Assembly: GCA_965219915.1 (NCBI GenBank)
Contig: OZ244794.1
Span: forward strand, 806,001 to 870,000
Direction: 5' to 3'
Length of the DNA: 64,000 nt
Source of the DNA: Bin80 sp965219915
Lineage (GTDB): Bacteria; Bacteroidota; Rhodothermia; Rhodothermales; Bin80
Shown here: positions 17,764 through 26,837 of the stretch, in pieces
Position numbering within the stretch: position 1 is the first letter of the stretch
How the letters are laid out: the number at the start of each line of letters is the position of its first letter
Translations under genes and position numbers: made by a program
Notes under the pieces: generated by a model
Database searches by the model: none
What the model saw: the letters and a program-made list of their open reading frames with translations, nothing else
What the model was told of the DNA's origin: nothing

Positions 17764-18852
17764 CTATGCCAGTGTTATTTCGATGAGATGAGGAAAATAT
17801 TCCTCAAACTCGATGTAAGTAATGTACAGGACCCGACCGCGGTCTTCCGACAGTTCAGGATGCTCCTTACCCGCGTAAATGAGACGCGGGTAAGGGATCG
17901 GTTTTTCCGGTGGCTCAACAGTCCATAAGGAAGTGGCTTCGCTCCAGGGACCCCATGGATTCGGCGCGGTTCGACCTACGATGTCGCCACTCAATCCCAT
18001 GGAATGCACGGACAGATATTGCCCCAGGTATTCGTTGTATGAGACCGACATCTCATTCGGCATACCAGAAAAGATGACGTTGGCGGCATATACGTCTTTA
18101 CTCCATTTTTCGGGGTCACCGGTAAAGTATTCGTACTGATCAATATGCCCTATATCTTCGGGGCATACTCTTGCAACATAGGCATGGTGTCGAAAATCCG
18201 GGGCCTGCAGGCTTCCATAGAGATAAACCCAATCCTCCTCTATAAGCACTGCTGCGGCGAACTGCGGCTGGTCGTTGGGCCAGATGACGGTTGAACCATT
18301 GTGCTCAATACGTTTGAACGTCCAGTCTGTATCGGATCCGACTGCCAGCCCTGTTCCTATGATTTCGAATCCCACGGGCAAAGGATCCCCTCCCTTTTCG
18401 AGCATCAGAATTTTCATGAAGAAGAGATACAGCGTATCATTGAGCTTGCAGCCATGCATGCACCATATCCGATCCTTTTCAGGATCTTCGCCGGGGAGGG
18501 ACGGCACCAGTTGCTTGAGCCTGCCGTCATGATTCAAGATGTAGGAAAAATCATTCAGACCTCCACGGCCGGACCGATCCTTCAGGATCAGTCCGGTATT
18601 GGTGATCATCTGATCGAAGGGGCCCTTACCGCTTAAATCCTGGCCACCAACGGGCTCGCCAAAAATATACCACAGACTTTCTTCCGGTCGTTCGCCGATC
18701 AGCGTATCGCCAAAATACCAGAGCAGACGCCCGTCACCGAGTGGAATGGAGTAGGCTCCGTCCTGCCCTACCATGCGGTGGGGATTATCGACAAACTGCG
18801 GCCCCAGGTCCCTGGAAGAAGCAACCTGTAATACAGCACTACGTCCGGTCAT
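17764..18852 (-). CDS. DUF4185-like five-bladed propeller protein, putative glycoside hydrolase
   Basis: A 362-residue protein with blade-like repeats, including GDGRLLWYFGDTLIG near the start, which matches the DUF4185 signature, later ILNHDGRLKQLV and MSVSYNEYLGQYLSVHSMG. Some DUF4185 proteins have been shown to be endo-D-arabinanases (GH183), so a glycan-cleaving role is reasonable here given two glycosidases downstream. I take ATG 18852 (MTGRSAVLQV); a TTG at 18891 would add 13 residues. No signal peptide is visible with either start, implying cytoplasmic action, unless the start is wrong. Confidence 0.6.
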   Translation of the reverse strand: MTGRSAVLQVASSRDLGPQFVDNPHRMVGQDGAYSIPLGDGRLLWYFGDTLIGERPEESLWYIFGEPVGGQDLSGKGPFDQMITNTGLILKDRSGRGGLNDFSYILNHDGRLKQLVPSLPGEDPEKDRIWCMHGCKLNDTLYLFFMKILMLEKGGDPLPVGFEIIGTGLAVGSDTDWTFKRIEHNGSTVIWPNDQPQFAAAVLIEEDWVYLYGSLQAPDFRHHAYVARVCPEDIGHIDQYEYFTGDPEKWSKDVYAANVIFSGMPNEMSVSYNEYLGQYLSVHSMGLSGDIVGRTAPNPWGPWSEATSLWTVEPPEKPIPYPRLIYAGKEHPELSEDRGRVLYITYIEFEEYFPHLIEITLA

Positions 18853-18937
18853 TGCCTCCGAGATGGTGGAAACGGCAGATATCGGAATCAAGCATTCACT
18901 GGAACCACCTGCGGTTCCATGTTTCGGGATATGCCTG

Positions 18938-19828
18938 CTACCTGTTCAATATCATACTGCGCGTTTCTGAAAACTCGCCCGCCTCAAGTCGATAGAGATA
19001 GATACCACTTGGCAGGTTATCTGCCTCAAACTTGGTTTCGTACACGCCCGGTGACTTTGTCTCATTAACAAGTTGAGCGACTTCCCGTCCACCTACATCA
19101 AAGACACTCAACCTAACGGGCGTAGCTTCTTCTACCGCGTACCGGATAGTTGTACTGGGGTTGAAGGGATTGGGGTAGTTCTGCTCAAGGACAAACTGCG
19201 AGGGAATGCCCTCTTCGGTCACATCCTCAATCCCAGTCGTACCCATTACGGTGATCATGTTGTTCATAGAAGAGTCTGCACCGTTAAGGGAGCTGGACCC
19301 ACACGTCATGAACCAGTCGCAGGTGGGAAAATAGGATTCCTTGGTTACTACGTACCCGATCCCAAAATCACCGGTAGTCTGCCCGACCTGCAGTCGCATA
19401 ATTGCTTCAGCAATCAGGGTATCCGCATGCAGATAGCCCGTATCGGAGATGGTCCCGATCCATTTCATTCCACTTGGAGCTGGAATTGCTTTTTCCGTGG
19501 AGTCGGTCCATTCGGGTGAGACATCAAGGGATCCGCTCCCGACATCGCCATTCATATCACTGGCGGTGTATTCGGCAGAGACAAAATCCCAATCTTCCGG
19601 CACCAGTACAGAGAAAACTCCTTTCCAGGGTGTACTACTCTCCCCTACATTTTCCTGCGCGACAACGCGCAAATCGATTACTTCTCCCGTATTTGCCGTA
19701 CTTGGCATTTCGATTTCAATGATCAGACAGGCCGACCATATCAGGCATATGCACAGGGTGATCGTCCAGAGCACCAGACGATTTCGGTTTCGTATTTGGT
19801 TCGGGGTGTTTGGTATGGGTTGTCTCAT
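18938..19828 (-). CDS. Secreted protein with T9SS/FlgD-like C-terminal tail and possible lipobox
   Basis: A 296-residue protein of unknown role. It starts with a hydrophobic segment ending IWSAC, which could be a signal peptide or a lipobox (Cys34). The middle (residues ~40-190) is a beta-rich domain reminiscent of cohesin-like modules, with a pair of cysteines in FPTCDWFMTC. The last ~85 residues form a T9SS/FlgD-like sorting domain: NYPNPFNPSTTIRYAV, LSVFDVGGREVAQLVNE, GVYETKFEADNLPSGIYLYRLEAG. It lies between the GH38 and DUF4185 genes in the same orientation and probably the same transcript. Confidence 0.7.
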   Translation of the reverse strand: MRQPIPNTPNQIRNRNRLVLWTITLCICLIWSACLIIEIEMPSTANTGEVIDLRVVAQENVGESSTPWKGVFSVLVPEDWDFVSAEYTASDMNGDVGSGSLDVSPEWTDSTEKAIPAPSGMKWIGTISDTGYLHADTLIAEAIMRLQVGQTTGDFGIGYVVTKESYFPTCDWFMTCGSSSLNGADSSMNNMITVMGTTGIEDVTEEGIPSQFVLEQNYPNPFNPSTTIRYAVEEATPVRLSVFDVGGREVAQLVNETKSPGVYETKFEADNLPSGIYLYRLEAGEFSETRSMILNR

Positions 19829-19893
19829 GAGAAGTTTGTTTTGAGGGTTGTTGACTGGTTTGTCGATTGCGTGAACGATATCCGCGGGACTGG

Positions 19894-22800
19894 CTATCTC
19901 GGGGGTAGTTTGAATCCAAGCGTCTGGATCATCCCGGGCGCCAGTGTTACGCGGGCGAGGTTCTCGTCGACTTCGTAAGATATGCTGTTTACTTCTAAGA
20001 TAGGTAGAGTTGTTCCACTTTGAATATCAAACAGGGATGAAAAAACCTGTGCTTCAGCGGATGTTTCAGGATCCATGTTCATCAAACGCAACACAACACT
20101 ACTCCGGTCGCTCGAGGGTTTCAACGACAATAGAATTACCTGCTGGCCGTTAACCGATATAAAGCTTTCCTGTGCGGGTATGGAGCGCAGCCATGTGTAA
20201 CGTACAACTGGTGGAGTGTTCATTTCCCATCCAAACCGACTCGTCGCTGCGGGCCGAAAGCTTGTTTCATCGGACGTGAAACTGAATCGGAAGTCCAGTG
20301 TGCCCTCGTTTGGTTCCCATCGGTTCCAGTTTTCCGGGAAGTTATTCACGAGATTGGCATAGATGGTAGTCCTATCCCCAGGGGTCTCTTTGCGTAGCCG
20401 CGCAACCCGGGTGTCAATGGCGGCCCAGCTTATCGTAAGTGCGCTGTTGTGGATTGCGATGCTACGTCGTGGAGCGAACGCGTCGTGCTCAATGCCGGGA
20501 AAGCGGTCCGTGTCAGCGTCCAGGAAACCACCGAGTACCTCCACGGTCGCCTCTTGATTTGATATTGCAAATGGAAATGCCACACTGTATTCTTCAACTT
20601 GCGAAGGAGAGGCCAGCAACTCGAGATTGACCGTGTGCTGCACATCCACACGATCCAGGTTTTCCCAGAGTATGTATTCGGTCTGTGCAAATAAGTGGTC
20701 TTCACGCTCGGCTACAAGCACCAGTCTGGCCGGACGTTCGTCACGAACATACATTGTTACTCCATCCGCACCCATAGTCTCAAAAGAAAGTGAGAACAGG
20801 GAATCGGCTCGCAGAGGTCGGCCAAAGGTGGTTTGTTCGTCATCATCAATCAATGTCTCACCACTCTCTAGATCAACGATATGTGTGATGCGTCCGGCCT
20901 GGCAGTCCCCCCCAATCCGATAAAAGGTGTTTGCAATCGTGCAATCATGTGACTGCAGATCTTCACCAGGGCCTGATTGAGGGTGGGTCATTCGTTCAAG
21001 TCGAACTTTTTTGTAACCCATTGGAGGTAGATCACGGGCTACGAAGCGCAGTGTGTAGCCACTGTAGTGACTGGGGATTTCCACTTTTGAGTTCAGGTCA
21101 ATCACACGATACTGATGAGTATTTTCACGTGGAAACTCAACCTCAACCGGTGCATCACGGGACCAGTTCAGTGCGTTGAACACATACAGGCCTTCACCTT
21201 CGAAACTTTCCTCGCGTGCAGAAAGCCGGTACGTTGCGCGCTCCAGAACTTCCGTAGTGGCCAGCAGGGCATCTTGCACATACTGCTCCCGGTAGGCCAT
21301 CGTTGTTAGGTTATCCTTGGGCGATCCGTAACCATACTCAAGTCCGCTACCTTGGCCGCTGAAATGAAGGAGATTGTCGTAGGCAGAATCAACGATTTCG
21401 GAAAGCGGATCATGTTTCTGGTTCAGCAACCATGATAGCGTTGACATTTTTTCGGCAGTAGGAAGGTGGTGCTGTACCCATCTTTGACGCACCATACGGG
21501 CAGGCTCCCCCTGATAGAGCACATCCCAGGTTGATGTCCAGTCTCCCGTCAGCGTGGGGAGGCTGTCATGGCGCGCCTGAAAAGCTTTGGCAAAAGCGTC
21601 AAGGTTGCTGATTTGAATTCGAGGGTACGCGTATTCCGCATTCCAGGCATTCGCTGTGGCAGGAGTGTTGAGAGGAATGCCGCCATTGTCCCCGAACGTG
21701 TGAACAGCAAGGATGAAGTGATACGGGTATCCCTGCGCTTGTAGTCTGTGGAGTCGCTCCCAAAGACGAAGAGGTACTGCATCAACACCTTTCTCCAAAC
21801 CCAAGGTCTGTCCCTCATTGTAGGCCTCAGTCCGATAGGTAAGAACACGTCCACCCCCGATGCCTTCCCAGTAAAACACTTTGGGCAGGTTACGCTGCAT
21901 TCTGTAGTCGTTATAAACTTCGTTGATTCCTGTTGTCAGGAAAGAGATGCCTTCATTTTCCAGCACTTGCGGTATGAACCAGGAAAGGCCAGGCACATCA
22001 TTGTAAATAGCGGAGCTGAACTCCAAATCGTACTGGCGAGCGTAAGCGTGTCCTATGTCAAACGAACGAATCATTTCCTCTGCACTTATCCATCCCGTGA
22101 ATGGGTTTGTGTAGATGGGAGAGACCGCAACCTGTCCGGTTCTCACAAATGTCATCAATCGATCGAATTGTTCTGGCGATCTAGCCTGTCTGTATTGTTC
22201 AAGCTGCCACACAGTTTCGACAGTCCAAGCGAAGGAAGAATCCTGTTCAAGCCGGGCCAGCACATCGTCTAATGTGCGCAGATGTCGTTCCTTGACGACA
22301 GGTTGCGTATTTGTGTAGCCGATGTCGGTGTGCGACATCATGGCCAAGTGAATTTCATAGTGTGGTTGTGGGCGAAGCACCGTGTCCCAGTTCAAGGTAT
22401 CTGTTTCGAGGGCCACGTTGACACGTGCCGCTGTTTCGGCCGTGATTGCTGGTAGATATACGATATGACGACTCTCTCCAAACGGGATTCTTTCCAGCTC
22501 GGTCGTATGTTCTGTGGATGCCGTTTTTATGTGCAGTGTTCCTGCTTGCTGCTCCTCTGACAAAGAGGAAACTACGAGATCAAAGCGCTGCTGAAGCCCA
22601 TCCGGGGATTCCTTGAAAAAGAATGTCGAAACGAGCTCCGCGCTGTTTTTTTCCGCTCCGGTCTGGACCACTACGCGTACGTCCTTGGCAGGTGCCAAAT
22701 CTGGACTAAGCAGCCTTGCATAGAACCCCCATTCAAAACGTAGCGCTCCAAAAAAATCGGGTGCTTCATTACGGTGAGTCTGCCCTACCTTGATCAACAA

Positions 22801-23376
22801 CGCATTTCTTCCAGAGTGCACGCGCAAGGGGACGGTATCGGTGTCGGGTTCTGCGTTTCGGTCCTGTGTGCTGGTGTGCACGGTTACTCCATTCAGCAGA
22901 ACCTTGAGGCTGCTATTACTGCCTAGCTTGAGGATGACTTCTTGCTCAACAGGACTGTCAATGTAGGTAAAGGCGTAGCCCGTCTTGGCTTTCCATATTT
23001 TCTCCGGCTCATTTCCTGGATAAACCCATCCCATGGATGCATTGAAATCGACAAAGCCGCCGGGGCTGCTGTGGAGTGGTTTCCATGTTACTTCTCCATG
23101 TTCAACCAGCGCGGTTCGTTCGGTTTTCCCTATCGTGGGTGAGATCGCAGCTTCACCAATAACGTCTGCATCGACGGCTTGGCCAAACCCGACAAGGGGT
23201 TGCTCGAATGGTCCAGCCACCAACCATGCGGGAATGAATCCTTCTTCGGTCAAGCCAAAAGAGACACTGTCTGGATCAGATGTTTCGGGAATAACGGCAT
23301 CGTTCGGGTCGATCCTTCCGGCGCCCAATACCAAGCCGAGAACCAACAGGAGATAAACGGTACGAGATTGGATCAT
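19894..23376 (-). CDS. GH38-type alpha-mannosidase-like protein, periplasmic
   Basis: An 1160-residue protein with an N-terminal signal peptide (about residues 5-20), a beta-rich region including a jellyroll-like module (LKVLLNGVTVHTST, ALLIKVGQ), then a GH38 catalytic domain starting near residue 341. The zinc-binding His-x-Asp is H349/D351 (MMSHTDIGYTN) and a candidate nucleophile is Asp460 in IYNDVPGLSW. The C-terminal third is the GH38 beta-sandwich region. There is no T9SS tail, unlike the GH38 at 30194. Start is ATG 23376, 8 bp after the permease stop; the longer frame only reads into the permease. Hydrolysis of alpha-mannosides is the family role; the real sugar is unknown. Confidence 0.82.
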   Translation of the reverse strand: MIQSRTVYLLLVLGLVLGAGRIDPNDAVIPETSDPDSVSFGLTEEGFIPAWLVAGPFEQPLVGFGQAVDADVIGEAAISPTIGKTERTALVEHGEVTWKPLHSSPGGFVDFNASMGWVYPGNEPEKIWKAKTGYAFTYIDSPVEQEVILKLGSNSSLKVLLNGVTVHTSTQDRNAEPDTDTVPLRVHSGRNALLIKVGQTHRNEAPDFFGALRFEWGFYARLLSPDLAPAKDVRVVVQTGAEKNSAELVSTFFFKESPDGLQQRFDLVVSSLSEEQQAGTLHIKTASTEHTTELERIPFGESRHIVYLPAITAETAARVNVALETDTLNWDTVLRPQPHYEIHLAMMSHTDIGYTNTQPVVKERHLRTLDDVLARLEQDSSFAWTVETVWQLEQYRQARSPEQFDRLMTFVRTGQVAVSPIYTNPFTGWISAEEMIRSFDIGHAYARQYDLEFSSAIYNDVPGLSWFIPQVLENEGISFLTTGINEVYNDYRMQRNLPKVFYWEGIGGGRVLTYRTEAYNEGQTLGLEKGVDAVPLRLWERLHRLQAQGYPYHFILAVHTFGDNGGIPLNTPATANAWNAEYAYPRIQISNLDAFAKAFQARHDSLPTLTGDWTSTWDVLYQGEPARMVRQRWVQHHLPTAEKMSTLSWLLNQKHDPLSEIVDSAYDNLLHFSGQGSGLEYGYGSPKDNLTTMAYREQYVQDALLATTEVLERATYRLSAREESFEGEGLYVFNALNWSRDAPVEVEFPRENTHQYRVIDLNSKVEIPSHYSGYTLRFVARDLPPMGYKKVRLERMTHPQSGPGEDLQSHDCTIANTFYRIGGDCQAGRITHIVDLESGETLIDDDEQTTFGRPLRADSLFSLSFETMGADGVTMYVRDERPARLVLVAEREDHLFAQTEYILWENLDRVDVQHTVNLELLASPSQVEEYSVAFPFAISNQEATVEVLGGFLDADTDRFPGIEHDAFAPRRSIAIHNSALTISWAAIDTRVARLRKETPGDRTTIYANLVNNFPENWNRWEPNEGTLDFRFSFTSDETSFRPAATSRFGWEMNTPPVVRYTWLRSIPAQESFISVNGQQVILLSLKPSSDRSSVVLRLMNMDPETSAEAQVFSSLFDIQSGTTLPILEVNSISYEVDENLARVTLAPGMIQTLGFKLPPR

Positions 23377-23384
23377 TGCTGCAA

Positions 23385-24230
23385 CTATCCCTTCATCCCA
23401 CTCATGGCGAATCCTTTGATAAAGTATCGTTGAAAGAAAAAGAAGATGGCTACCATAGGGATCATCATAATAATGGATGCCGCCATCAAGATACCCCACT
23501 CCGTCTGATGTTGTCCCACAAATAGCGCAAGTCCTAGAGCCAGCGTATTTTTGGCCTGATCAGAAAGATATATCAGTGGTCCAAGAAAATCGTTCCACGT
23601 AAACATGAATGTTAGAATGGCTACCGTGATCAAAGCGGGGCGGGCCAGCGGCATTGCAATCTTCCAGTAAATATGCCACTCGGACAGGCCATCAATCCGT
23701 GCCGCATCAAAAAGCTCTCGAGGAATGGTCAGGAAAAACTGGCGCAGCAGGAAAATATTGAAGGCCCCGCCCCCAAGAAAGGCCGGGACAATCAGGGGTT
23801 TGTAGGTATTGAGCCAGTGTAATTCCTTAAAGATCACGAATAGCGGGATCATGATGACATGCAGCGGTAGCATCATCGTAGCAATCACGAAAATAAATAT
23901 CTTATCTCTTCCAGGCCAGCGGAGGCAGGCAAATGAGTAGGCTACCAGCGAACTTGAAAAGACGGTTCCCACGATCGTCAGAACAGTGATAAATGTCGTG
24001 TTCCGCAAGTATGCCAAAAAGGGCATGCGGTTAAATACTTCCGCATAATTTTCCCAATGGATCTCTTTCGGGATCCAGGTTGGCGGGATAGTGAAGATCT
24101 CTTCGTTGCCTTTGAGTGAGGCCGAAAGCATCCATATCAGCGGGATGATCAACACAGCTGCGATCGCAACCAGAGCAAAGTAAATGGTTGCTTTTTTCAG
24201 CAGTGCTCTATTGATGGAGAGTCTAATCAT
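23385..24230 (-). CDS. Carbohydrate ABC transporter permease (MalG/UgpE type)
   Basis: A 281-residue inner-membrane permease with six hydrophobic segments and the EAA loop (ELFDAARIDGLSEWHIYWKIAMPLARPAL) that docks the ATPase. The ATG at 24230 overlaps the upstream permease stop in an ATGA arrangement, so I prefer it to the upstream codon at 24260. Partner of the MalF-type permease and binding protein immediately upstream. No ATPase subunit is encoded in the window, so a shared ATPase elsewhere is expected. Confidence 0.92.
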   Translation of the reverse strand: MIRLSINRALLKKATIYFALVAIAAVLIIPLIWMLSASLKGNEEIFTIPPTWIPKEIHWENYAEVFNRMPFLAYLRNTTFITVLTIVGTVFSSSLVAYSFACLRWPGRDKIFIFVIATMMLPLHVIMIPLFVIFKELHWLNTYKPLIVPAFLGGGAFNIFLLRQFFLTIPRELFDAARIDGLSEWHIYWKIAMPLARPALITVAILTFMFTWNDFLGPLIYLSDQAKNTLALGLALFVGQHQTEWGILMAASIIMMIPMVAIFFFFQRYFIKGFAMSGMKG

Positions 24231-25144
24231 TCGGGCGCTCCTCCGGTATAGTGCACCCAACGCTTGCCAAGCTTGAATTGGAGCAGTGTGACCGCCAGTG
24301 TGATGACGAGCAGAATCCAGGCCATTGCCGAGGCATATCCCATTTCGTAATCGTCAAAGGCTTTGAAATAGAGGTATAGGTTGTAGAACAGCGTGGAATC
24401 AAGCGGGCCGCCCTTCGTCATCACGTAGGCTTCTGTAAAGACCTGGAAAGAGAATATGATTTCCAGGACGCTCCACAGAAAGATGACAGGGGAGAGCATC
24501 GGAACCGTTACATGCCAAAAGCGCGCCCACCAGCCGCCTCCGTCAATCTCGACCGATTCGTACAGGGATGCAGGGATCCCCTGTAGGGCAGCAATGAAGA
24601 CGATCATCCGCGCCCCACCAACGCCCCATAGACTCATGAGTGCAATCCCGGGTTTTGACCACGCAGTGCTTTGTAGCCACAGTGGACCAGGCAACCCAAT
24701 CCACCCAAGTGCGGTATTGACGAGTCCTATTTGGGGATTAAACATCCACATCCAGATCACCGACAGCACAACACCCGTGATAATAGACGGAAGAAAATAG
24801 ACTGTGCGAAAGAATTTGATCCCTCGTACCGCCTGATTTGCAAGGACGGCCAGTATTAGGGATCCGCCTATGGCCAACGGAACACGAAGGATCGTGTAGA
24901 CGAGTGTGTTCCATATGGAGATACCAAAGTAAGGGTCTTCAAAGAGTAACTCTCGATAGTTATCCAGACCAATATATTGTGGTATGCGCAGCACATCATA
25001 CTGGCACAGACTGTAGTAGAGCGACATACCAATCGGATACAGCCCAAACACCAGGAACCCTACTGCCCATGGAGACAGGAAGGCATACCCGGTCAGGGTC
25101 TCTTTTATTCGGAGGGAGTTGGGCTTGATTTCAATCGGACTAAT
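24227..25144 (-). CDS. Carbohydrate ABC transporter permease (MalF/UgpA type), non-AUG start
   Basis: Inner-membrane permease with six predicted segments and an EAA loop (SLYESVEIDGGGWWARFWHVTVPMLSPVI). The first ATG/GTG candidate (GTG 25051) would cut off most of the first membrane segment, but the frame stays open to 25144 and encodes the family-typical RIKETLTGYAFLSPWAVGFL. An in-frame TGA ends the frame right there, and no ATG, GTG or TTG exists between, so initiation must use ATT (25144), CTG or ATA, or the sequence carries an error. Full product would be about 305 residues, normal for MalF-type subunits. Confidence 0.88.
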   Translation of the reverse strand: MSPIEIKPNSLRIKETLTGYAFLSPWAVGFLVFGLYPIGMSLYYSLCQYDVLRIPQYIGLDNYRELLFEDPYFGISIWNTLVYTILRVPLAIGGSLILAVLANQAVRGIKFFRTVYFLPSIITGVVLSVIWMWMFNPQIGLVNTALGWIGLPGPLWLQSTAWSKPGIALMSLWGVGGARMIVFIAALQGIPASLYESVEIDGGGWWARFWHVTVPMLSPVIFLWSVLEIIFSFQVFTEAYVMTKGGPLDSTLFYNLYLYFKAFDDYEMGYASAMAWILLVITLAVTLLQFKLGKRWVHYTGGAPE

Positions 25145-26531
25145 TCAGGTCTGTCATCCTGGATTGAACATAGCGGTCGTAGCTCACGGCCCGGTCGAGT
25201 GCAGACTGGACAGTTGCTTCGGCCTGTTGAAACGCATCCCTTGGAGACTGTTCTCCCCGCACACTGCGCTCTAGTGCCCCGTAGAATTCACGCCAGAACA
25301 GGCCATGGACCAGTGGGACCACCGTCGGCGAATGGGCGAACTCCATTTGTCGAACAAAGACATCTATCAGTGGCTTGGAAATGAAGGAGGAATCGTAGGC
25401 TGCATGGATGTTTGCCGGGAAGAGGGGATCATCGCGTGAGGCAATCTCTTCGAGTTGTATATCCTTTTGCACGTAGAACTGCATGAAAGCCCAGGCCGCA
25501 TCTGGATGCTGAACACCCCGTGGCATTCCCAGCCACCAGCTTCCCGCCATTGACACAGTCGGGTCTCCCTCAAAGGAGGGAATCTCGGTAACGCCGAAGT
25601 TCATTTCCGGGCGATATTGAGAGATTAGGTCAAGAAAGCTCATATCAAGGACCAGCATGGCGAGTTTATTCGTCACGAATCCGTGCTGATCACCTGTTCC
25701 AAGCCCACCGATAAACGCCTGCACTTCAGCAAGGTCATAGTCGTTGTAATAATCAATAGTCCATTGAACGCCTTCAATAAGTTCGGGAGCATTCATCGCG
25801 ACCGTTGTGCCGTCTCCAGACAGGTAATCCACGCCTTTTTGCCAGGCGATCAATGAAGCAATGGACATATTTCCAAGGAGGCCCTGGTGAGATCCGCTGA
25901 ATCCAGGCAGGAAGCCAGCCTGGAGGATTCTTCCGTCGGCATCAACCTTGAGCAGTTGGCGGGCGTACCGACGCACATAATCCCAGGTCTTCGGGGGATT
26001 CTCGGGATTCAATCCGGCTTCTTCAAAGAGGTCTTTGTTGTAAAAGAATGCATAGGATGCCGTATTAACGGGCAGAGCGTAGGGGCGTCCCTGCCAAGTC
26101 ACTTCGCTCCACAATGCAGGAAAAAATATGGTCGTGTCAAACGCGGATGCGGCTATCAGGTCATCTAATGGAAGCAATGCCATTCGTGATGCCCACCGGA
26201 CTATCGGCACAAACTGGCTGACGACATCAGGAGGGTTACCGCTAAGCACGGCGGTTAAGATCTTCTTTTCGTGTTCCTGCCAGGGGATAGGTGTGGCATG
26301 CACAACGATACTGTCCTGAATCTGATTGAACCTGCGGACAGTATAGGGTACATCATTTTCCGACCCGACAATATGCCAGTAGCGAATATGCGTTTTATCA
26401 TCTTCGGGTGGCTTACGATCGGCAATATCCCAGAAAAGCAGTACCAGAATTGCCGCACCCAGTATTCCGTACACGACCCCTCTAATCGTAGTCCTATGGT
26501 CGGCATCAAAGAAGGTGTTCCACCAAGCCAT
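25140..26531 (-). CDS. Extracellular sugar-binding protein of ABC importer, membrane-anchored
   Basis: A 463-residue family 1 solute-binding protein that captures a sugar or oligosaccharide for the two permeases downstream. Binding-protein features: YWHIVGSEND, NPPDVVSQF, GRPYALPVNTASYAFFYNKDLFEEAGL. Instead of a lipobox it has an N-terminal hydrophobic segment (residues ~18-34, GVVYGILGAAILVLLFW) preceded by a polar, charged stretch, suggesting an uncleaved inner-membrane anchor. First gene of the importer-glycosidase operon that runs to 10024. Confidence 0.88.
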   Translation of the reverse strand: MAWWNTFFDADHRTTIRGVVYGILGAAILVLLFWDIADRKPPEDDKTHIRYWHIVGSENDVPYTVRRFNQIQDSIVVHATPIPWQEHEKKILTAVLSGNPPDVVSQFVPIVRWASRMALLPLDDLIAASAFDTTIFFPALWSEVTWQGRPYALPVNTASYAFFYNKDLFEEAGLNPENPPKTWDYVRRYARQLLKVDADGRILQAGFLPGFSGSHQGLLGNMSIASLIAWQKGVDYLSGDGTTVAMNAPELIEGVQWTIDYYNDYDLAEVQAFIGGLGTGDQHGFVTNKLAMLVLDMSFLDLISQYRPEMNFGVTEIPSFEGDPTVSMAGSWWLGMPRGVQHPDAAWAFMQFYVQKDIQLEEIASRDDPLFPANIHAAYDSSFISKPLIDVFVRQMEFAHSPTVVPLVHGLFWREFYGALERSVRGEQSPRDAFQQAEATVQSALDRAVSYDRYVQSRMTDLN

Positions 26532-26837
26532 TAACTAGCTGCGATTAAAATCCAGGTTCCGCTGCACATTATAGCCTGATTTGTGCACTGTTATTGTCTG
26601 CTGTCCAGTCCAATACAGAGTGCAGGCTCCCCGGTCGGATACTATCGCGCTGGGAACATACTGCTGCAGCCTTTGCATACTTTCCGTGCATGCTCTCCAC
26701 CATACTCAGAGTCATTAATTCGGATCCTCGGAGTATTTATAAGCACAGCTATCTGGACAAACAGGCAACTTCTACAGATGACTACAGAAGCGGACGACGG
26801 CATTTTATGATTCTTTGCTAGACCTGGTGAATGAAAT
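26532..26837. other. 306-bp intergenic region between the LRR gene and the ABC importer operon
   Basis: No reading frame here resembles a protein. It should contain the promoter of the importer-glycosidase operon on the minus strand. The only element I can point to is a minus-strand TATAAT at 26568-26573, 37 bp from the ATG; no good -35 partner and no strong terminator hairpin for the LRR gene were seen. A short direct repeat (CTACAGA twice, 9 bp apart, near 26772) is present. Confidence 0.5.
26568..26573 (-). promoter_or_regulatory. Candidate -10 element of the ABC importer operon
   Basis: The minus strand reads TATAAT here, 37 bp upstream of the binding-protein ATG. The hexamer 17 bp further upstream (CAATAA) is a poor -35 match and the Bacteroidota-type TAnnTTTG element is absent, so this is only a positional guess. 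Confidence 0.25.
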
